This document shows, piece by piece, positions 34,274 through 43,363 of a stretch of 64,000 nucleotides of DNA (position 1 is its first letter; each line of letters opens with the position of its first letter). The DNA lies in NCBI GenBank assembly GCA_003512525.1, contig DOQG01000003.1:1-64000 (forward strand), given 5' to 3'. The notes under the pieces were generated by a model. The model was not told the DNA's origin. It was given only the letters and a program-made list of their open reading frames with translations, and searched no databases. The stretch comes from Oscillospiraceae bacterium. GTDB taxonomy: Bacteria; Bacillota; Clostridia; Oscillospirales; Ruminococcaceae. The position numbers were made by a program, and so were the translations under genes.

Positions 34274-35299
34274 TCAATATCTGGTATCGTCATCTGTAAG
34301 AACATCAATAAGCTTGTCAATATTCTCAAGAACCTTACCTGTTCCGTCAGCAACACAGTCAAGCGGTCTTTCAGCAACCTTGACAGGCATACCCGTTTCT
34401 GAATGAATGAGCAAATCAAGCCCCTTAAGAAGCGCGCCGCCGCCGGCAAGCATAATACCCTGATCGATAATATCAGCGGCAAGTTCCGGGGGTGTCTTTT
34501 CAAGTGTGACCTTTATAGCTTCAATAACGTGGCTTAAAGGCTCTGAGAGAGCTTCTCTTATCTCTTCGGAGGTAATCGTTATATTCTCAGGCAGTCCGTT
34601 CAGCAGGTTTCTGCCCTTTATATCCATTGAAGGCTCATTATCACTGTAGGGATAAGCCGAGCCTATTGCAATCTTTATGTTCTCTGCTGTTCTCTCACCA
34701 ATGAGAAGGTTATACTTCTTCTTGATGTAGTTGATTATCGAAGAATCGAACTCATCACCTGCAACTCTTACTGAGCGTGAAGTGACAATACCGCCGAGTG
34801 AAATAACTGCCACTTCGCTTGTACCGCCGCCGATATCAACTATCATGCTGCCTGTGGGCTCTGCAACGGGAAGTCCCGCACCTATTGCCGCAGCCATAGG
34901 CTCTTCGATTATAGAAACGCGCTTCGCGCCCGCATTCTGTGTAGCTTCTTTGACCGCTCTGCGCTCAACCGCAGTTACACCTGAGGGAATGCAAATGATT
35001 ACTCTTACTCTTGAGCCGGCGAACGCTCTGCCCTTGAGAGCTTTTCTTATAAACTCCTGCAACATACTTGTTGTCATATCAAAATCTGCAATAACGCCGT
35101 CCTTGAGGGGTCTGACAGCTACTATTGAGCCGGGTGTACGTCCGATAACGTCCTTGGCTTCCTGACCTACATAACGCACTCTGTCCATCTTGACATCAAC
35201 AGCTACAACACTGGGTTCTCTTATTATAATGCCCTTGCCTCTCATATAGACAAGTGTGTTGGCCGTTCCTAAGTCGATACCTATATCTTTTGAAAACAT
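34274..35299 (-). CDS. mreB: Rod shape-determining protein MreB (actin homologue)
   Basis: 341 aa, GGAGG before the ATG. Actin-fold motifs: phosphate 1 [14 protein letters not shown], phosphate 2 [18 protein letters not shown], adenosine [12 protein letters not shown]. Forms filaments under the membrane that direct lateral wall synthesis. First gene of mreB-mreC-mreD-mrdA-minD-mgsA, driven from a good promoter. Confidence 0.96.
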   Translation of the reverse strand: MFSKDIGIDLGTANTLVYMRGKGIIIREPSVVAVDVKMDRVRYVGQEAKDVIGRTPGSIVAVRPLKDGVIADFDMTTSMLQEFIRKALKGRAFAGSRVRVIICIPSGVTAVERRAVKEATQNAGAKRVSIIEEPMAAAIGAGLPVAEPTGSMIVDIGGGTSEVAVISLGGIVTSRSVRVAGDEFDSSIINYIKKKYNLLIGERTAENIKIAIGSAYPYSDNEPSMDIKGRNLLNGLPENITITSEEIREALSEPLSHVIEAIKVTLEKTPPELAADIIDQGIMLAGGGALLKGLDLLIHSETGMPVKVAERPLDCVADGTGKVLENIDKLIDVLTDDDTRY

Positions 35300-35341
35300 T
35301 CGTAAAACCTCCGGGGTATTCTTCTTTACAATTCGGTATTT

Positions 35342-35370
35342 ATTATACCACTTTTTGAAAAAGCATACAA
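35342..35370 (-). promoter_or_regulatory. Promoter of the mreBCD-mrdA operon
   Basis: Minus strand TTGTAT (35370-35365), 17-bp spacer, TATAAT (35347-35342). Confidence 0.72.
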
Positions 35371-35436
35371 CTAAAATACGAAATTAAATATTCATAAATT
35401 ATCACGAGTTTTTATCGGATATTTATGCAATTTGCA

Positions 35437-35874
35437 TTACATACTGCCTGTTGAGCCGAAACCGCCCTCACCGCGCTCTGTTTTGTCAAGCTCATCGCTG
35501 AAACCGTATTCACACAGATCCACAGGCATAATCACAAGCTGTGCGATACGTTCACCGGCTTTTATGGTATATGGTTCCGACGAATGATTTATCACGGGCA
35601 CTTTGACCTCGCCCCTGTAGTCGCTGTCAATGACACCTACGCAGTTTGCAAGCGAAACGCCGAACTTTGAAGACAGTCCGCTTCTGGGAAAAACAAATCC
35701 GCCAAATCCTGTAGGTACAGCAATAGCAATACCTGTAGGTATAAGCCTACGCTCTCCGGGCATTAGTGCTATATCGTCATTGATACAAGCACACAGATCC
35801 GCTCCTGCACTGTCAGCAGTTGTTCTGCAAGGTAATTTTGCCTTATCGTTCAGCTTTTTAACTTCTATGAACAT
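35437..35874 (-). CDS. dut: dUTP diphosphatase
   Basis: 145 aa, trimeric dUTPase family. All five motifs are visible: ADSAGADL (1), PRSGLSSKFG (2), GVIDSDYRGE (3, catalytic Asp), GERIAQLVI (4), RGEGGFGSTG (5, C-terminal lid). Hydrolyses dUTP to dUMP, keeping uracil out of DNA. Begins immediately after the U32 peptidase gene, with GAGGAG as ribosome site. Confidence 0.96.
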   Translation of the reverse strand: MFIEVKKLNDKAKLPCRTTADSAGADLCACINDDIALMPGERRLIPTGIAIAVPTGFGGFVFPRSGLSSKFGVSLANCVGVIDSDYRGEVKVPVINHSSEPYTIKAGERIAQLVIMPVDLCEYGFSDELDKTERGEGGFGSTGSM

Positions 35875-37920
35875 TTACTGCACTCCTCTGTAATAAAGTC
35901 CTCTTGTAAGCTTTCCGTCCGGTTTTATATCATTAAGATACATATCAAGCACTGCGTCTGTATCCGTTTCATCGGTAAATTTAAGCAACACAAAATCAAA
36001 CTTTGCAAGCTCGCTCTGTCTGTCACTGAGATACAGCTTATCGGGATTGAGTATCTCGACTGTATTCTCACTACACAGGCAAGGCATACTGTTACCTTGT
36101 CTGTCGGTGATATAATGCGGACAGTCGGGTCTTTTTTTCTTTCCGCAGGGTCTGCCGTCACTTATCGGACAACGCCTTGTTATCATAAGCGGCAGTCTGC
36201 CGTAACCCACTATGCCGGTTTTTATCTCACTGTCGGCACATAGCGATACCGCGTCACTCATAAGCAGCTCAAACGAAAGAACAGTGTCAGACAGCCCCAT
36301 CTTTTCGTATTCTCTGAGCGAATATCTGTTTGTGATATTCAGCCTGAACATACCGTGCGGTTTTAGCCCGCACTTTTTGGCTATTCCGATATGAGAGAGC
36401 GTATGAACAGCCATATGTTCGTATCCCTGTTCTTTAAGCACACCGAGATTTTCCATAACTTGCTTTTCGCAGTCGGCAAGGAACACCGGTGGTACGGCAA
36501 TAATTCTGAATTTATCGGGTGTATCCGCACTCAGCAGATGCATAGGCGCATATATAAAAGAATATTCGTCCTGCAAAAGTGCCTGTTCAAGCTGTTCCGA
36601 GGTACTTACCTCACATCTGAACTCAGGACGTATCTTCTTTCCATCCTTGCTGTCAAGCGGAATGTAAGGCGATATTTTGTAACGATGAGAGTTCTTTTCA
36701 AGAATTTTCTCACTGACACTCTCAATCGCTTTTCTTCTCAGTTCGTTAAGGTATGCGGCCGATACCGACAACCCGTCATCAACATTTACGGTTATATTTC
36801 CGGGGAAATATACAGTACCGCCCAGTTTACTGCACTGACTTTCAAGATATTCGGCAGTAACGGCTCTGTTGACAGCCGCCTCGGGAGCATTTCCGATCGC
36901 TACAGAGCTTACACCATCAGCTGATATCTTGAATGAGATCGGCCGGTCTTTACGCACATTAACGCTTATATCCGCTGAAAAGCGCTTGAACGGCTTATGA
37001 TAATACTGCCTCATGCCTGAGAGCACCTTCGATGTTGCCGCAGTTACATCGTCTTTTGTGCGAACACCCTGCATATTCCTGAAATCATCGTCAAAATATC
37101 CGCTTGTAAATCCGCTTCTCGAAAATACGTTTTTAAGCGAAATAAGATCGGGCGTTCTGCCGTCAAGAGCTGTACGGCAAGCGTTCACAGCACCTGCAAC
37201 GTACTCGGGGCGTTTCATTCTGCCCTCAATTTTGAACGATGTTACACCGAGCTTCTGTAGTTCAGGCAATCTTTCAATAAGCGACAAGTCCTTCAGCGAC
37301 AGCGCATTATGCCTGTCGCCGCTTGTAAAGTCAAGGCGGCACGGCTGTGCGCAAAGACCTCTGTTGCCGCTTCTGCCGCCCAGAACACTGCTCATATAGC
37401 ACTGACCGCTAAGACAGACACATAGTGCGCCGTGAACGAACAGTTCGGTTTCGATATTGCAGCTGTCGACAATTGCTTTTATCTGCTCATAGGAGAGCTC
37501 TCTGCCGAGAACCACACGGGTAAAACCGAGTTTTTTCGCCATAATCGCGCCCTCCGGCGAATTTACAGTCATCTGGGTAGACGCGTGTAAGGGCAGTTCG
37601 GGCACAATCTGCCGAGCAAGCCTCGCAACCCCCATATCCTGCACGATAAAGCCGTCAACATCAGCCTTGGCGCAGTTCTCTATTGCTTTTGCAAGAAGAG
37701 ATATCTCCCTGTCAAACACAAGTGTATTCAACGTAACATATACCTTGACACCGCTGTAATGACAAAAGCGTACCGCTTCACAAAGCTGTTCGGCGGTAAA
37801 ATTGTCTGCATTTTTTCTTGCGGAGAAATATTCTTCTCCCAAATAAACCGCATCGGCGCCTGCATTAACAGCCGCCGACAGACTTTCCTGTGCTCCGCAC
37901 GGAGCTAAAATTTCACTCAT
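35875..37920 (-). CDS. U32 family peptidase with DUF3656 domain
   Basis: 681 aa. N-terminal U32 domain: LAPCGAQESLSAAVNAGADAVYLGE, FVHGALCVCLSGQCYMSS (metal/catalytic region), GNRGLCAQPCR and FKIEGRMK, the U32 signature. A middle DUF3656 region and a C-terminal part with a Cys cluster (RRCPISDGRPCGKKKRPDC) follow. Relatives such as RlhA and TrhP act in RNA hydroxylation together with prephenate; others are called collagenase-like. An RNA-modification role is therefore as likely as proteolysis. Overlaps zapA by 4 bases. Confidence 0.92.
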   Translation of the reverse strand: MSEILAPCGAQESLSAAVNAGADAVYLGEEYFSARKNADNFTAEQLCEAVRFCHYSGVKVYVTLNTLVFDREISLLAKAIENCAKADVDGFIVQDMGVARLARQIVPELPLHASTQMTVNSPEGAIMAKKLGFTRVVLGRELSYEQIKAIVDSCNIETELFVHGALCVCLSGQCYMSSVLGGRSGNRGLCAQPCRLDFTSGDRHNALSLKDLSLIERLPELQKLGVTSFKIEGRMKRPEYVAGAVNACRTALDGRTPDLISLKNVFSRSGFTSGYFDDDFRNMQGVRTKDDVTAATSKVLSGMRQYYHKPFKRFSADISVNVRKDRPISFKISADGVSSVAIGNAPEAAVNRAVTAEYLESQCSKLGGTVYFPGNITVNVDDGLSVSAAYLNELRRKAIESVSEKILEKNSHRYKISPYIPLDSKDGKKIRPEFRCEVSTSEQLEQALLQDEYSFIYAPMHLLSADTPDKFRIIAVPPVFLADCEKQVMENLGVLKEQGYEHMAVHTLSHIGIAKKCGLKPHGMFRLNITNRYSLREYEKMGLSDTVLSFELLMSDAVSLCADSEIKTGIVGYGRLPLMITRRCPISDGRPCGKKKRPDCPHYITDRQGNSMPCLCSENTVEILNPDKLYLSDRQSELAKFDFVLLKFTDETDTDAVLDMYLNDIKPDGKLTRGLYYRGVQ

Positions 37921-38927
37921 AACGTCATCTGACCGTCGTTGACGATCTCATTCATCTGTGCGCTGAGATCGGCATACTTCTTTCTGAGTGCCGATAACTC
38001 ATCGTTCAAGTCCTTGACCTCTGCGTTACGCTGATTTGCATATTCGTCAAAGGTCTTCTCATATGTATCTACCGTACCTTGTAATTTATCGATCTGTGCA
38101 AGGAGCAACTCGTCCTGTCCGCGCTCACCGGCAAGTTTCTCTCGGTCCGTTTTCAGCTTTTCGAGCATCTCTTCATTACGGGCATTTTTAACGTTTAGTT
38201 CGGATATCTGCTCTCTGAGCTTTAAATTCTCATCGTTTAATGCAGATGTACCCGCTGCATTTTCACTGAGCTTTGCGTTTTCAGCTTTAAGCTGTTCCAG
38301 CTGTGCTTTAAGCTTTGAATTTTCATCATTCAAAGCGGAAATGTCACTTGCATTCATTTCAGTGAGCATCGCGTTCTTTGCAGCAAGCTCTTTTATCTCG
38401 GCATTAAGCCTTTCATTCTCACTTCCGAGCTTTTCAGCTTCATCACTCTTGCTTTCGCTCAACATTTTCTTTTCGGCAGTAAGCACCTTTATTTGCTCGT
38501 TAAGCTTTGCGTTTTCCGCTTCAAGCTCTCCCGACTTTTCGGTATCAATGTTTGCAAGCTGTTCTTTAAGTGCGGATAATTCACTCTGTGACTCGGAAAC
38601 GGTGATCTTAAGAGATGCTATCTCGGTTTCGGATGCCGTCAGCTTTTCGGCAAGTTCGACCGCTCTTTTTTCATTCGCGGCAGATTTAGACTGTATCTCC
38701 TGGGAAAGCTGCTGTGCTTTTACTACAATTTTTCTGCTGTCGTAATTCTCATCGGCAAAATCAAGTGCTGCAAGCATGGCGATATCTGTCAGTGACATTG
38801 AAGATGCCATTGAGCTTAACTTATCTATTTTTTTCTGCAGATTTTCCGCAGCATCATACATTCTGTCGGGATCTTCGCTCTTCAAGTAAAAATCGTGTCC
38901 GCTTATAGATATTTTTACTTTTTCCAT
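37917..38927 (-). CDS. zapA: ZapA-domain cell division protein with long coiled coil
   Basis: 336 aa. Residues 1-90 are a ZapA domain: KVKISISGHDFYLKSEDP, MYDAAENLQKKIDKLSS, then AMLAALDFADENY, which bundles FtsZ. Usual ZapA is 90-130 aa; here about 230 extra residues of near-uninterrupted heptads rich in Glu/Lys/Leu/Ser (repeated NERLNAEIKELAAKNAMLTE-like stretches) follow. Only a few short breaks are seen. The extension could act as a spacer or reach the membrane or nucleoid. Ribosome site GGAGGG. In operon with the U32 peptidase, dut and possibly corA (15-base gap). Confidence 0.88.
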   Translation of the reverse strand: MEKVKISISGHDFYLKSEDPDRMYDAAENLQKKIDKLSSMASSMSLTDIAMLAALDFADENYDSRKIVVKAQQLSQEIQSKSAANEKRAVELAEKLTASETEIASLKITVSESQSELSALKEQLANIDTEKSGELEAENAKLNEQIKVLTAEKKMLSESKSDEAEKLGSENERLNAEIKELAAKNAMLTEMNASDISALNDENSKLKAQLEQLKAENAKLSENAAGTSALNDENLKLREQISELNVKNARNEEMLEKLKTDREKLAGERGQDELLLAQIDKLQGTVDTYEKTFDEYANQRNAEVKDLNDELSALRKKYADLSAQMNEIVNDGQMTL

Positions 38928-38942
38928 TATACCCTCCGGGAT

Positions 38943-39878
38943 TTATTTATAAAACTTATTTTTTGTTATCAATATTGCGACAATGACGGCAAGTATAACG
39001 GAAATGACAACCGGAAACCATGTAAACGGAAGCGGCAGATCTACCACATTCATACCATAAAAGCTGAACACCATTGTCGGCACAGACATTACGATAGTAA
39101 TGACCGTCAGTACCTTCATTACGATATTCAGGTTGTTTGATATGACACTTGCAAATGCGTCCATTGTACCCGAAAGTATGTTTGAATAGATATTGCTCAT
39201 CTCGATAGCCTGCTTTACTTCGATGAGTACGTCTTCAAGCAGCTCCTGATCTTCTTCGTAGAGTTTTATTACTCTTCCTCTCAATATCTTTTCAAGCACT
39301 GTTTCGGTAGATTTAAGCGACGTTGAGAAATATACCAGAGATTTCTCAAGTCCAAGGAGCTGTATAAGCTCTTTGTTTTTCATTGACTTGTGAAGTTGCT
39401 GTTCAACATAGTTTGAAAGCTTGTCTATCTGCTTTAAGTATAACAGATATTTACTTGCTATCCTGAGCAGCATATGGAATACAAAGCGTGTCTTGAACTG
39501 TGTCTGTATCCCTTTTACTATGCCTTTTGTAAACTCATCGATGATTATGTTTTCCTTAAGGCAGACAGTTATAACGTGGCTGTCGGTTATTATGATACCC
39601 ATAGGCATCGTGTAATAACTGATCGTATCGTCCTTATCCTGTACTTTTTCCGCTACCGGATAGTCAAGGACTATAAGTGTCTGTCCGTCATCGCTCTCAA
39701 TACGTGAAGTTTCTTCTTCATCAAGCGCGGAACGGATAAAGTCACGGTCGATGTTCAGTTCTTCCTGAAGTGAGGATATCTCAGTTTCTGTAGGTGCTAC
39801 AGCAGACACCCAGCAACCGGGCTCCATTGTTTCAAGTTCAACTATTGTGTTCTCTACAGTCTTGTAAAATTTCAGCAT
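38943..39878 (-). CDS. corA: CorA-family magnesium/divalent cation transporter
   Basis: 311 aa from the ATG at 39878 (AGAGG upstream). Cytoplasmic N-terminal domain about 1-245, then two C-terminal membrane helices with the signature FYGMNV at the end of the first (GMN selectivity loop) and a short basic tail KNKFYK. Forms a pentameric channel for Mg2+ uptake. A leader of about 130 nt carries a 21-codon ORF in a hairpin, so expression is probably regulated through translation of that ORF. Confidence 0.93.
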   Translation of the reverse strand: MLKFYKTVENTIVELETMEPGCWVSAVAPTETEISSLQEELNIDRDFIRSALDEEETSRIESDDGQTLIVLDYPVAEKVQDKDDTISYYTMPMGIIITDSHVITVCLKENIIIDEFTKGIVKGIQTQFKTRFVFHMLLRIASKYLLYLKQIDKLSNYVEQQLHKSMKNKELIQLLGLEKSLVYFSTSLKSTETVLEKILRGRVIKLYEEDQELLEDVLIEVKQAIEMSNIYSNILSGTMDAFASVISNNLNIVMKVLTVITIVMSVPTMVFSFYGMNVVDLPLPFTWFPVVISVILAVIVAILITKNKFYK

Positions 39879-39907
39879 AACGTACCTCTTTCCTGCACAG
39901 AAAGCCG

Positions 39908-39973
39908 TTATGCAACGACTACTGCGCACTTTTCGCTCTGTTTTAATCGTTTCCCGCAAGGGTCCGCAGTCAT
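39908..39973 (-). CDS. 21-aa leader ORF upstream of corA
   Basis: Starts MTADPCGKRLKQSEK and ends CAVVVA before TAA. GAGGTG lies 7 bases before its ATG. It starts about 33 bases into the predicted transcript and ends 29 bases before the corA start codon. It contains two cysteines and a hydrophobic end. Its ATG and first codons pair with its own last third (see hairpin). Salmonella corA is regulated by the short ORF corL, a useful functional parallel, but the sequences are not claimed to be related. Confidence 0.6.
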   Translation of the reverse strand: MTADPCGKRLKQSEKCAVVVA

Positions 39974-39976
39974 CGT
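39915..39976 (-). promoter_or_regulatory. Hairpin enclosing the corA leader ORF
   Basis: On the minus strand ACGATGACTGCG (39976-39965, including the leader ATG) pairs with CGCAGTAGTCGT (39926-39915) at 11 of 12 positions counting one G-U. A small CCC-TTGC-GGG hairpin lies in the loop. Ribosomes on the leader ORF would open the helix. Confidence 0.5.
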
Positions 39977-40013
39977 CTTTCACCTCTTTCAAAGTTTTTG
40001 CATAGCCTTATAT

Positions 40014-40042
40014 ATTTTAGCATACTTTTTACGGTTTGACAA
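40014..40042 (-). promoter_or_regulatory. Promoter of the corA leader transcript
   Basis: Minus strand TTGTCA (40042-40037), 17-bp spacer, extended -10 TGC-TAAAAT (TAAAAT at 40019-40014). Confidence 0.75.
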
Positions 40043-40048
40043 CAGTTT

Positions 40049-40696
40049 TCAGTTCATTTTGCGATTTTTTTCTTCCGTTTTTTCTTTCTCTTTACGTTCA
40101 GCCTGCATACGGCTGTAAACGCAACCGCAATAATTCTGACGATATAAGCCGTATTCGGCGGAAAGTTCAATAGAGCGCTTGTATCCGTTGCGCTTTTTGA
40201 AGTCCGAGCAGAGATAAGGCACATCGTATTCTTTGCTGAGTATTTCTCCGAGCTCATTCAGTTTTGCGGCATTTTTATGAGGGCTGACAGAAAGCGTTGT
40301 ACAGAAATATTCAAACTTAAGTTCTTTTGCAAGCCTTGCCGTTTCTCTGAGTCGCATTTCGTAGCACAAAAAGCAGCGCTCGCCGCCCTCGGGAATATTC
40401 TCTTTTCCTTTAGCCATAGCAAAAAACAAATCGGGAGAATAATCGCCGTCTATCATTTTTACGGGATATCGGAAAGGCTTTTCCGATATCAGCCGCTTAA
40501 GCTCATTCTTGCGCTTTTCATATTCGTCTTTTTCGGTTATGTTAGGATTATAAAAAAACACCGTTATATTGAAATGCTCCGCAAGATATTCCAGCACATA
40601 GCTGCTGCACGGTGCACAACACGCATGAAGAAAAAGTGTTGGAGCGTGGTCAAGCGTTTTTATAACTCTGTCAGTTTCAAGCTGATAATTAGTCAT
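40049..40696 (-). CDS. queH: Epoxyqueuosine reductase QueH
   Basis: 215 aa. Cysteine pairs of the QueH (DUF208) family: LHACCAPCSSYVL at the N-terminus, CFLCYEMRL in the middle, YCGCVYSR near the end, binding an iron-sulfur cluster and metal. Final step of queuosine synthesis on tRNA. The tail is very Lys/Glu-rich. Overlaps the YcxB-like gene by 8 bases, so translationally coupled. No other que genes in the window. Confidence 0.92.
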   Translation of the reverse strand: MTNYQLETDRVIKTLDHAPTLFLHACCAPCSSYVLEYLAEHFNITVFFYNPNITEKDEYEKRKNELKRLISEKPFRYPVKMIDGDYSPDLFFAMAKGKENIPEGGERCFLCYEMRLRETARLAKELKFEYFCTTLSVSPHKNAAKLNELGEILSKEYDVPYLCSDFKKRNGYKRSIELSAEYGLYRQNYCGCVYSRMQAERKEKEKTEEKNRKMN

Positions 40697-41204
40697 CAGC
40701 CTTCACCAGCTTTTCCTCTGCTATCTGACGGAGCTCGTCAAGTGTGCCTTCCTTGATATCATTTTCATTTATGATAAAAAGATACCCGTCATGTGTTACG
40801 ATATATGCGCTTGATTTATTGAAATCAACGGAAGCTACAGCCGTCCAGTCAGCAATAGCCTTTGCCGCACCGCCGTTTTTAAGCACGATACCGCTAGCTG
40901 TTATCTCAATTGCGTCATAACCGTTTTTTGAATTGATATCGAAAATTTCTTTTGTGTATTTTTTAAGCGTCGCCGAAAGTATAAGCACTGTTGCAACTAT
41001 GAGCAGTCCGCAGATCACGGTTGCAAATATGAACCACCACAGCTGTGTGACAACAGCAAGCACAACGCCGACAGCCGCTATAAGTCCCATTGCGACAAGG
41101 TAGCAGATCACATATACTTTTGAAGCTTTATTCTTGCCGAAAATGTTGTACTTTACAAACTCGCTGACATTTTCTGAGGTATATTTCAATTCTGAGTCTA
41201 TCAT
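40689..41204 (-). CDS. YcxB-like two-helix membrane protein
   Basis: 171 aa, AGGGAG before the ATG. Short cytoplasmic start, two adjacent membrane helices (about 32-80), then a PH-like beta domain (NGYDAIEITASGIVLKN, ADWTAVASVDFNKSSAYIV) as in YcxB-family proteins. Function unknown. Sits 1 base after tex and overlaps queH. Confidence 0.7.
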   Translation of the reverse strand: MIDSELKYTSENVSEFVKYNIFGKNKASKVYVICYLVAMGLIAAVGVVLAVVTQLWWFIFATVICGLLIVATVLILSATLKKYTKEIFDINSKNGYDAIEITASGIVLKNGGAAKAIADWTAVASVDFNKSSAYIVTHDGYLFIINENDIKEGTLDELRQIAEEKLVKADD

Positions 41205-41205
41205 C

Positions 41206-43347
41206 TTATACTCCCTTCATAGTAAGAGAAATGCGTTTTTTTCCGGGGTCGATATCAAGAATCTTGACCTTTATGATATCTCCGACATTTACGACTTCAA
41301 GCGGATGCTTTATACGCTTATCGCATATCTGCGAGATATGGACAAGTCCGTCCTGATGTACACCGATATCTACAAACACACCGAAATCTATTACATTTCT
41401 CACCGTACCGTCAAGCACCATTCCCGGCTTTAAGCTGTTTATATCAATAATGTCGTTTCTGAGAAGCGGGGCGGGAAGTTCATCTCTCGGATCTCTGCCG
41501 GGCTTTGCAAGCTCGTTTGTAATATCCTCAAGTGTCATCTCTCCTATCCCAAGCTCTTCTGACAGCTTCTTTATGCCTATATTCCTGACCTGCTCTTTGA
41601 TCGACGGGATACCTCCCGAAACGTCCGCGAGCTTAAATCCGCACTTGTCAAGCAGTGCTTCTGCCGCTTTATAGCTTTCGGGGTGTACAGAGGTATTGTC
41701 GAGTGGATACTTGCCGCAGTGAATGCGCATAAATCCCGCACACTGCTCAAATGCCTTCTTGCCGAGCTTCGCGACTTTAAGAAGCTCCTTTCGATTTGTA
41801 AACACGCCGTTTTCTTCTCTGTAAGTCACTATGTTCTTAGCAACGGTTGAATTGATACCTGCAACATAGCTGAGCAGCGAAACGGAAGCGGTATTAAGAT
41901 CTACACCGACGCTGTTAACACTGTCCTCCACTACTCCCCCAAGTGCTTCCGACAGCTTTGCAGGCGGCATATCATGCTGATACTGACCCACGCCAATAGC
42001 CTTGGGGTCGATCTTCACAAGCTCTGCAAGCGGATCCTGAAGCCGTCTTGCAATCGATACTGCACTTCTCAGTGAAACATCATACTCGGGAAATTCCTCC
42101 GCCGCAAGCTTACTTGCGGAATAGACGCTTGCGCCTGCTTCGGATACGACCATATAGCTTACCTTGCGGTCGATAGTTTTCAGCAGATCGGCTATGAACA
42201 CTTCGCTCTCGTGGCTTGCAGTGCCGTTTCCGATAGCAATAATATCGACCTTGTGCTTTTCTATAAGCGATTTTATTATCTTACCCGCACCCGCGATGTC
42301 GCTCTTTGGCGGTGTGGGATATACAACTGATGTATCAAGTACCTTTCCTGTAGCGTCTACTACTGCGACCTTACAGCCTGTCCGGTAGCCGGGATCAAAA
42401 CCCAGCGCAACGCTATCCTTGACAGGCGGCTGCATAAGAAGCTGTCTTAAATTATCGGAGAAAGTATGTATACTGCTGTCGCAGGCTTTCTCTGTAAGCT
42501 CGTTTCTGAGCCTTCTTTCAAGTGAAGAGTGAATAAGGCGCTTGAAACTGTCGTCACACGCAGAACGTACCAGTCTGCCGCAATCGTTTTCCGCCTTGAC
42601 ATACGCTCTGTAGATATGCTTCATAACCCACTGCTCGTCCGGCTGTACAGTAACCTTTAACGCCTCTTCACGCTCACCTCTGTCGATGGCAAGAAGTCTG
42701 TGCGGCGGTATCCTGCACGCAAGCTCGCTGTAGTCATAGTAATTATTGTAGACCGTTTCAGCTTTTTCATCGGTTGCTTTGGACACGATGAGTGCATGAC
42801 CCGTGTATTCGGCATACAGTTTTTTGCGAAGGTCGGCATCGTCAGAAACTGTTTCCGAGATTATGTCAAGAGCGCCGTTTATAGCATCATCTACAGTTTC
42901 AACGCCTTTTTCTTTATTTATATATTTCTGTGCTTCCGCAGTAGGAGAAGCAAGCGTCTGGGCAAGTATGAAATCCGCAAGCGGCTGTAAACCTTTTTCT
43001 TTTGCTATACCCGCTCTCGTCTTACGCTTGGGCTTGAACGGTCTGTAGATATCTTCTACCTCCGCAAGTGTCTTTGCATTCAAAAGATCCTGTGTTATTT
43101 TGTCGGTAAGGTTTCCGCCGTTTTCGATAAGATTTTTAACTTCTTCCTTTCTGCTTTCAAGATTACGCAAATATGTAAGCCGTTCGCTGAGCTCTCTTAA
43201 AAGCTGATCGTCAAGTCCACCTGTCATTTCTTTTCTGTATCGCGAAATAAACGGTATGGTATTACCCTCATCAATAAGCTTGACGGTGTTTTCGACCTGC
43301 GTATTTCTTATTTTAAATTCTTCCGCTAACTGTTTTAAGATATCCAT
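41206..43347 (-). CDS. tex: Tex-like RNA-binding protein
   Basis: 713 aa. Full Tex layout: N-terminal helical region (RNTQVENTVKLIDEGNTIPFISRYRKEMTG split over 8-37), YqgF/RNase H-like domain (LGFDPGYRTGCKVAVVD), helix-hairpin-helix repeats (LNTASVSLLSYVAGINSTVA) and a C-terminal S1 domain (LKPGMVLDGTVRNVIDFGVFVDIG). Cytoplasmic transcription-associated RNA binder related to Spt6. Probably co-transcribed with the YcxB-like gene and queH. Confidence 0.95.
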   Translation of the reverse strand: MDILKQLAEEFKIRNTQVENTVKLIDEGNTIPFISRYRKEMTGGLDDQLLRELSERLTYLRNLESRKEEVKNLIENGGNLTDKITQDLLNAKTLAEVEDIYRPFKPKRKTRAGIAKEKGLQPLADFILAQTLASPTAEAQKYINKEKGVETVDDAINGALDIISETVSDDADLRKKLYAEYTGHALIVSKATDEKAETVYNNYYDYSELACRIPPHRLLAIDRGEREEALKVTVQPDEQWVMKHIYRAYVKAENDCGRLVRSACDDSFKRLIHSSLERRLRNELTEKACDSSIHTFSDNLRQLLMQPPVKDSVALGFDPGYRTGCKVAVVDATGKVLDTSVVYPTPPKSDIAGAGKIIKSLIEKHKVDIIAIGNGTASHESEVFIADLLKTIDRKVSYMVVSEAGASVYSASKLAAEEFPEYDVSLRSAVSIARRLQDPLAELVKIDPKAIGVGQYQHDMPPAKLSEALGGVVEDSVNSVGVDLNTASVSLLSYVAGINSTVAKNIVTYREENGVFTNRKELLKVAKLGKKAFEQCAGFMRIHCGKYPLDNTSVHPESYKAAEALLDKCGFKLADVSGGIPSIKEQVRNIGIKKLSEELGIGEMTLEDITNELAKPGRDPRDELPAPLLRNDIIDINSLKPGMVLDGTVRNVIDFGVFVDIGVHQDGLVHISQICDKRIKHPLEVVNVGDIIKVKILDIDPGKKRISLTMKGV

Positions 43348-43363
43348 TGCTTCTCTCCGTTTA

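Noticed and set aside
39879..40013. M-box (Mg2+) riboswitch before corA
   Set aside because: The leader is too short and lacks the multi-arm core and terminator; the uORF/hairpin explains the space better.
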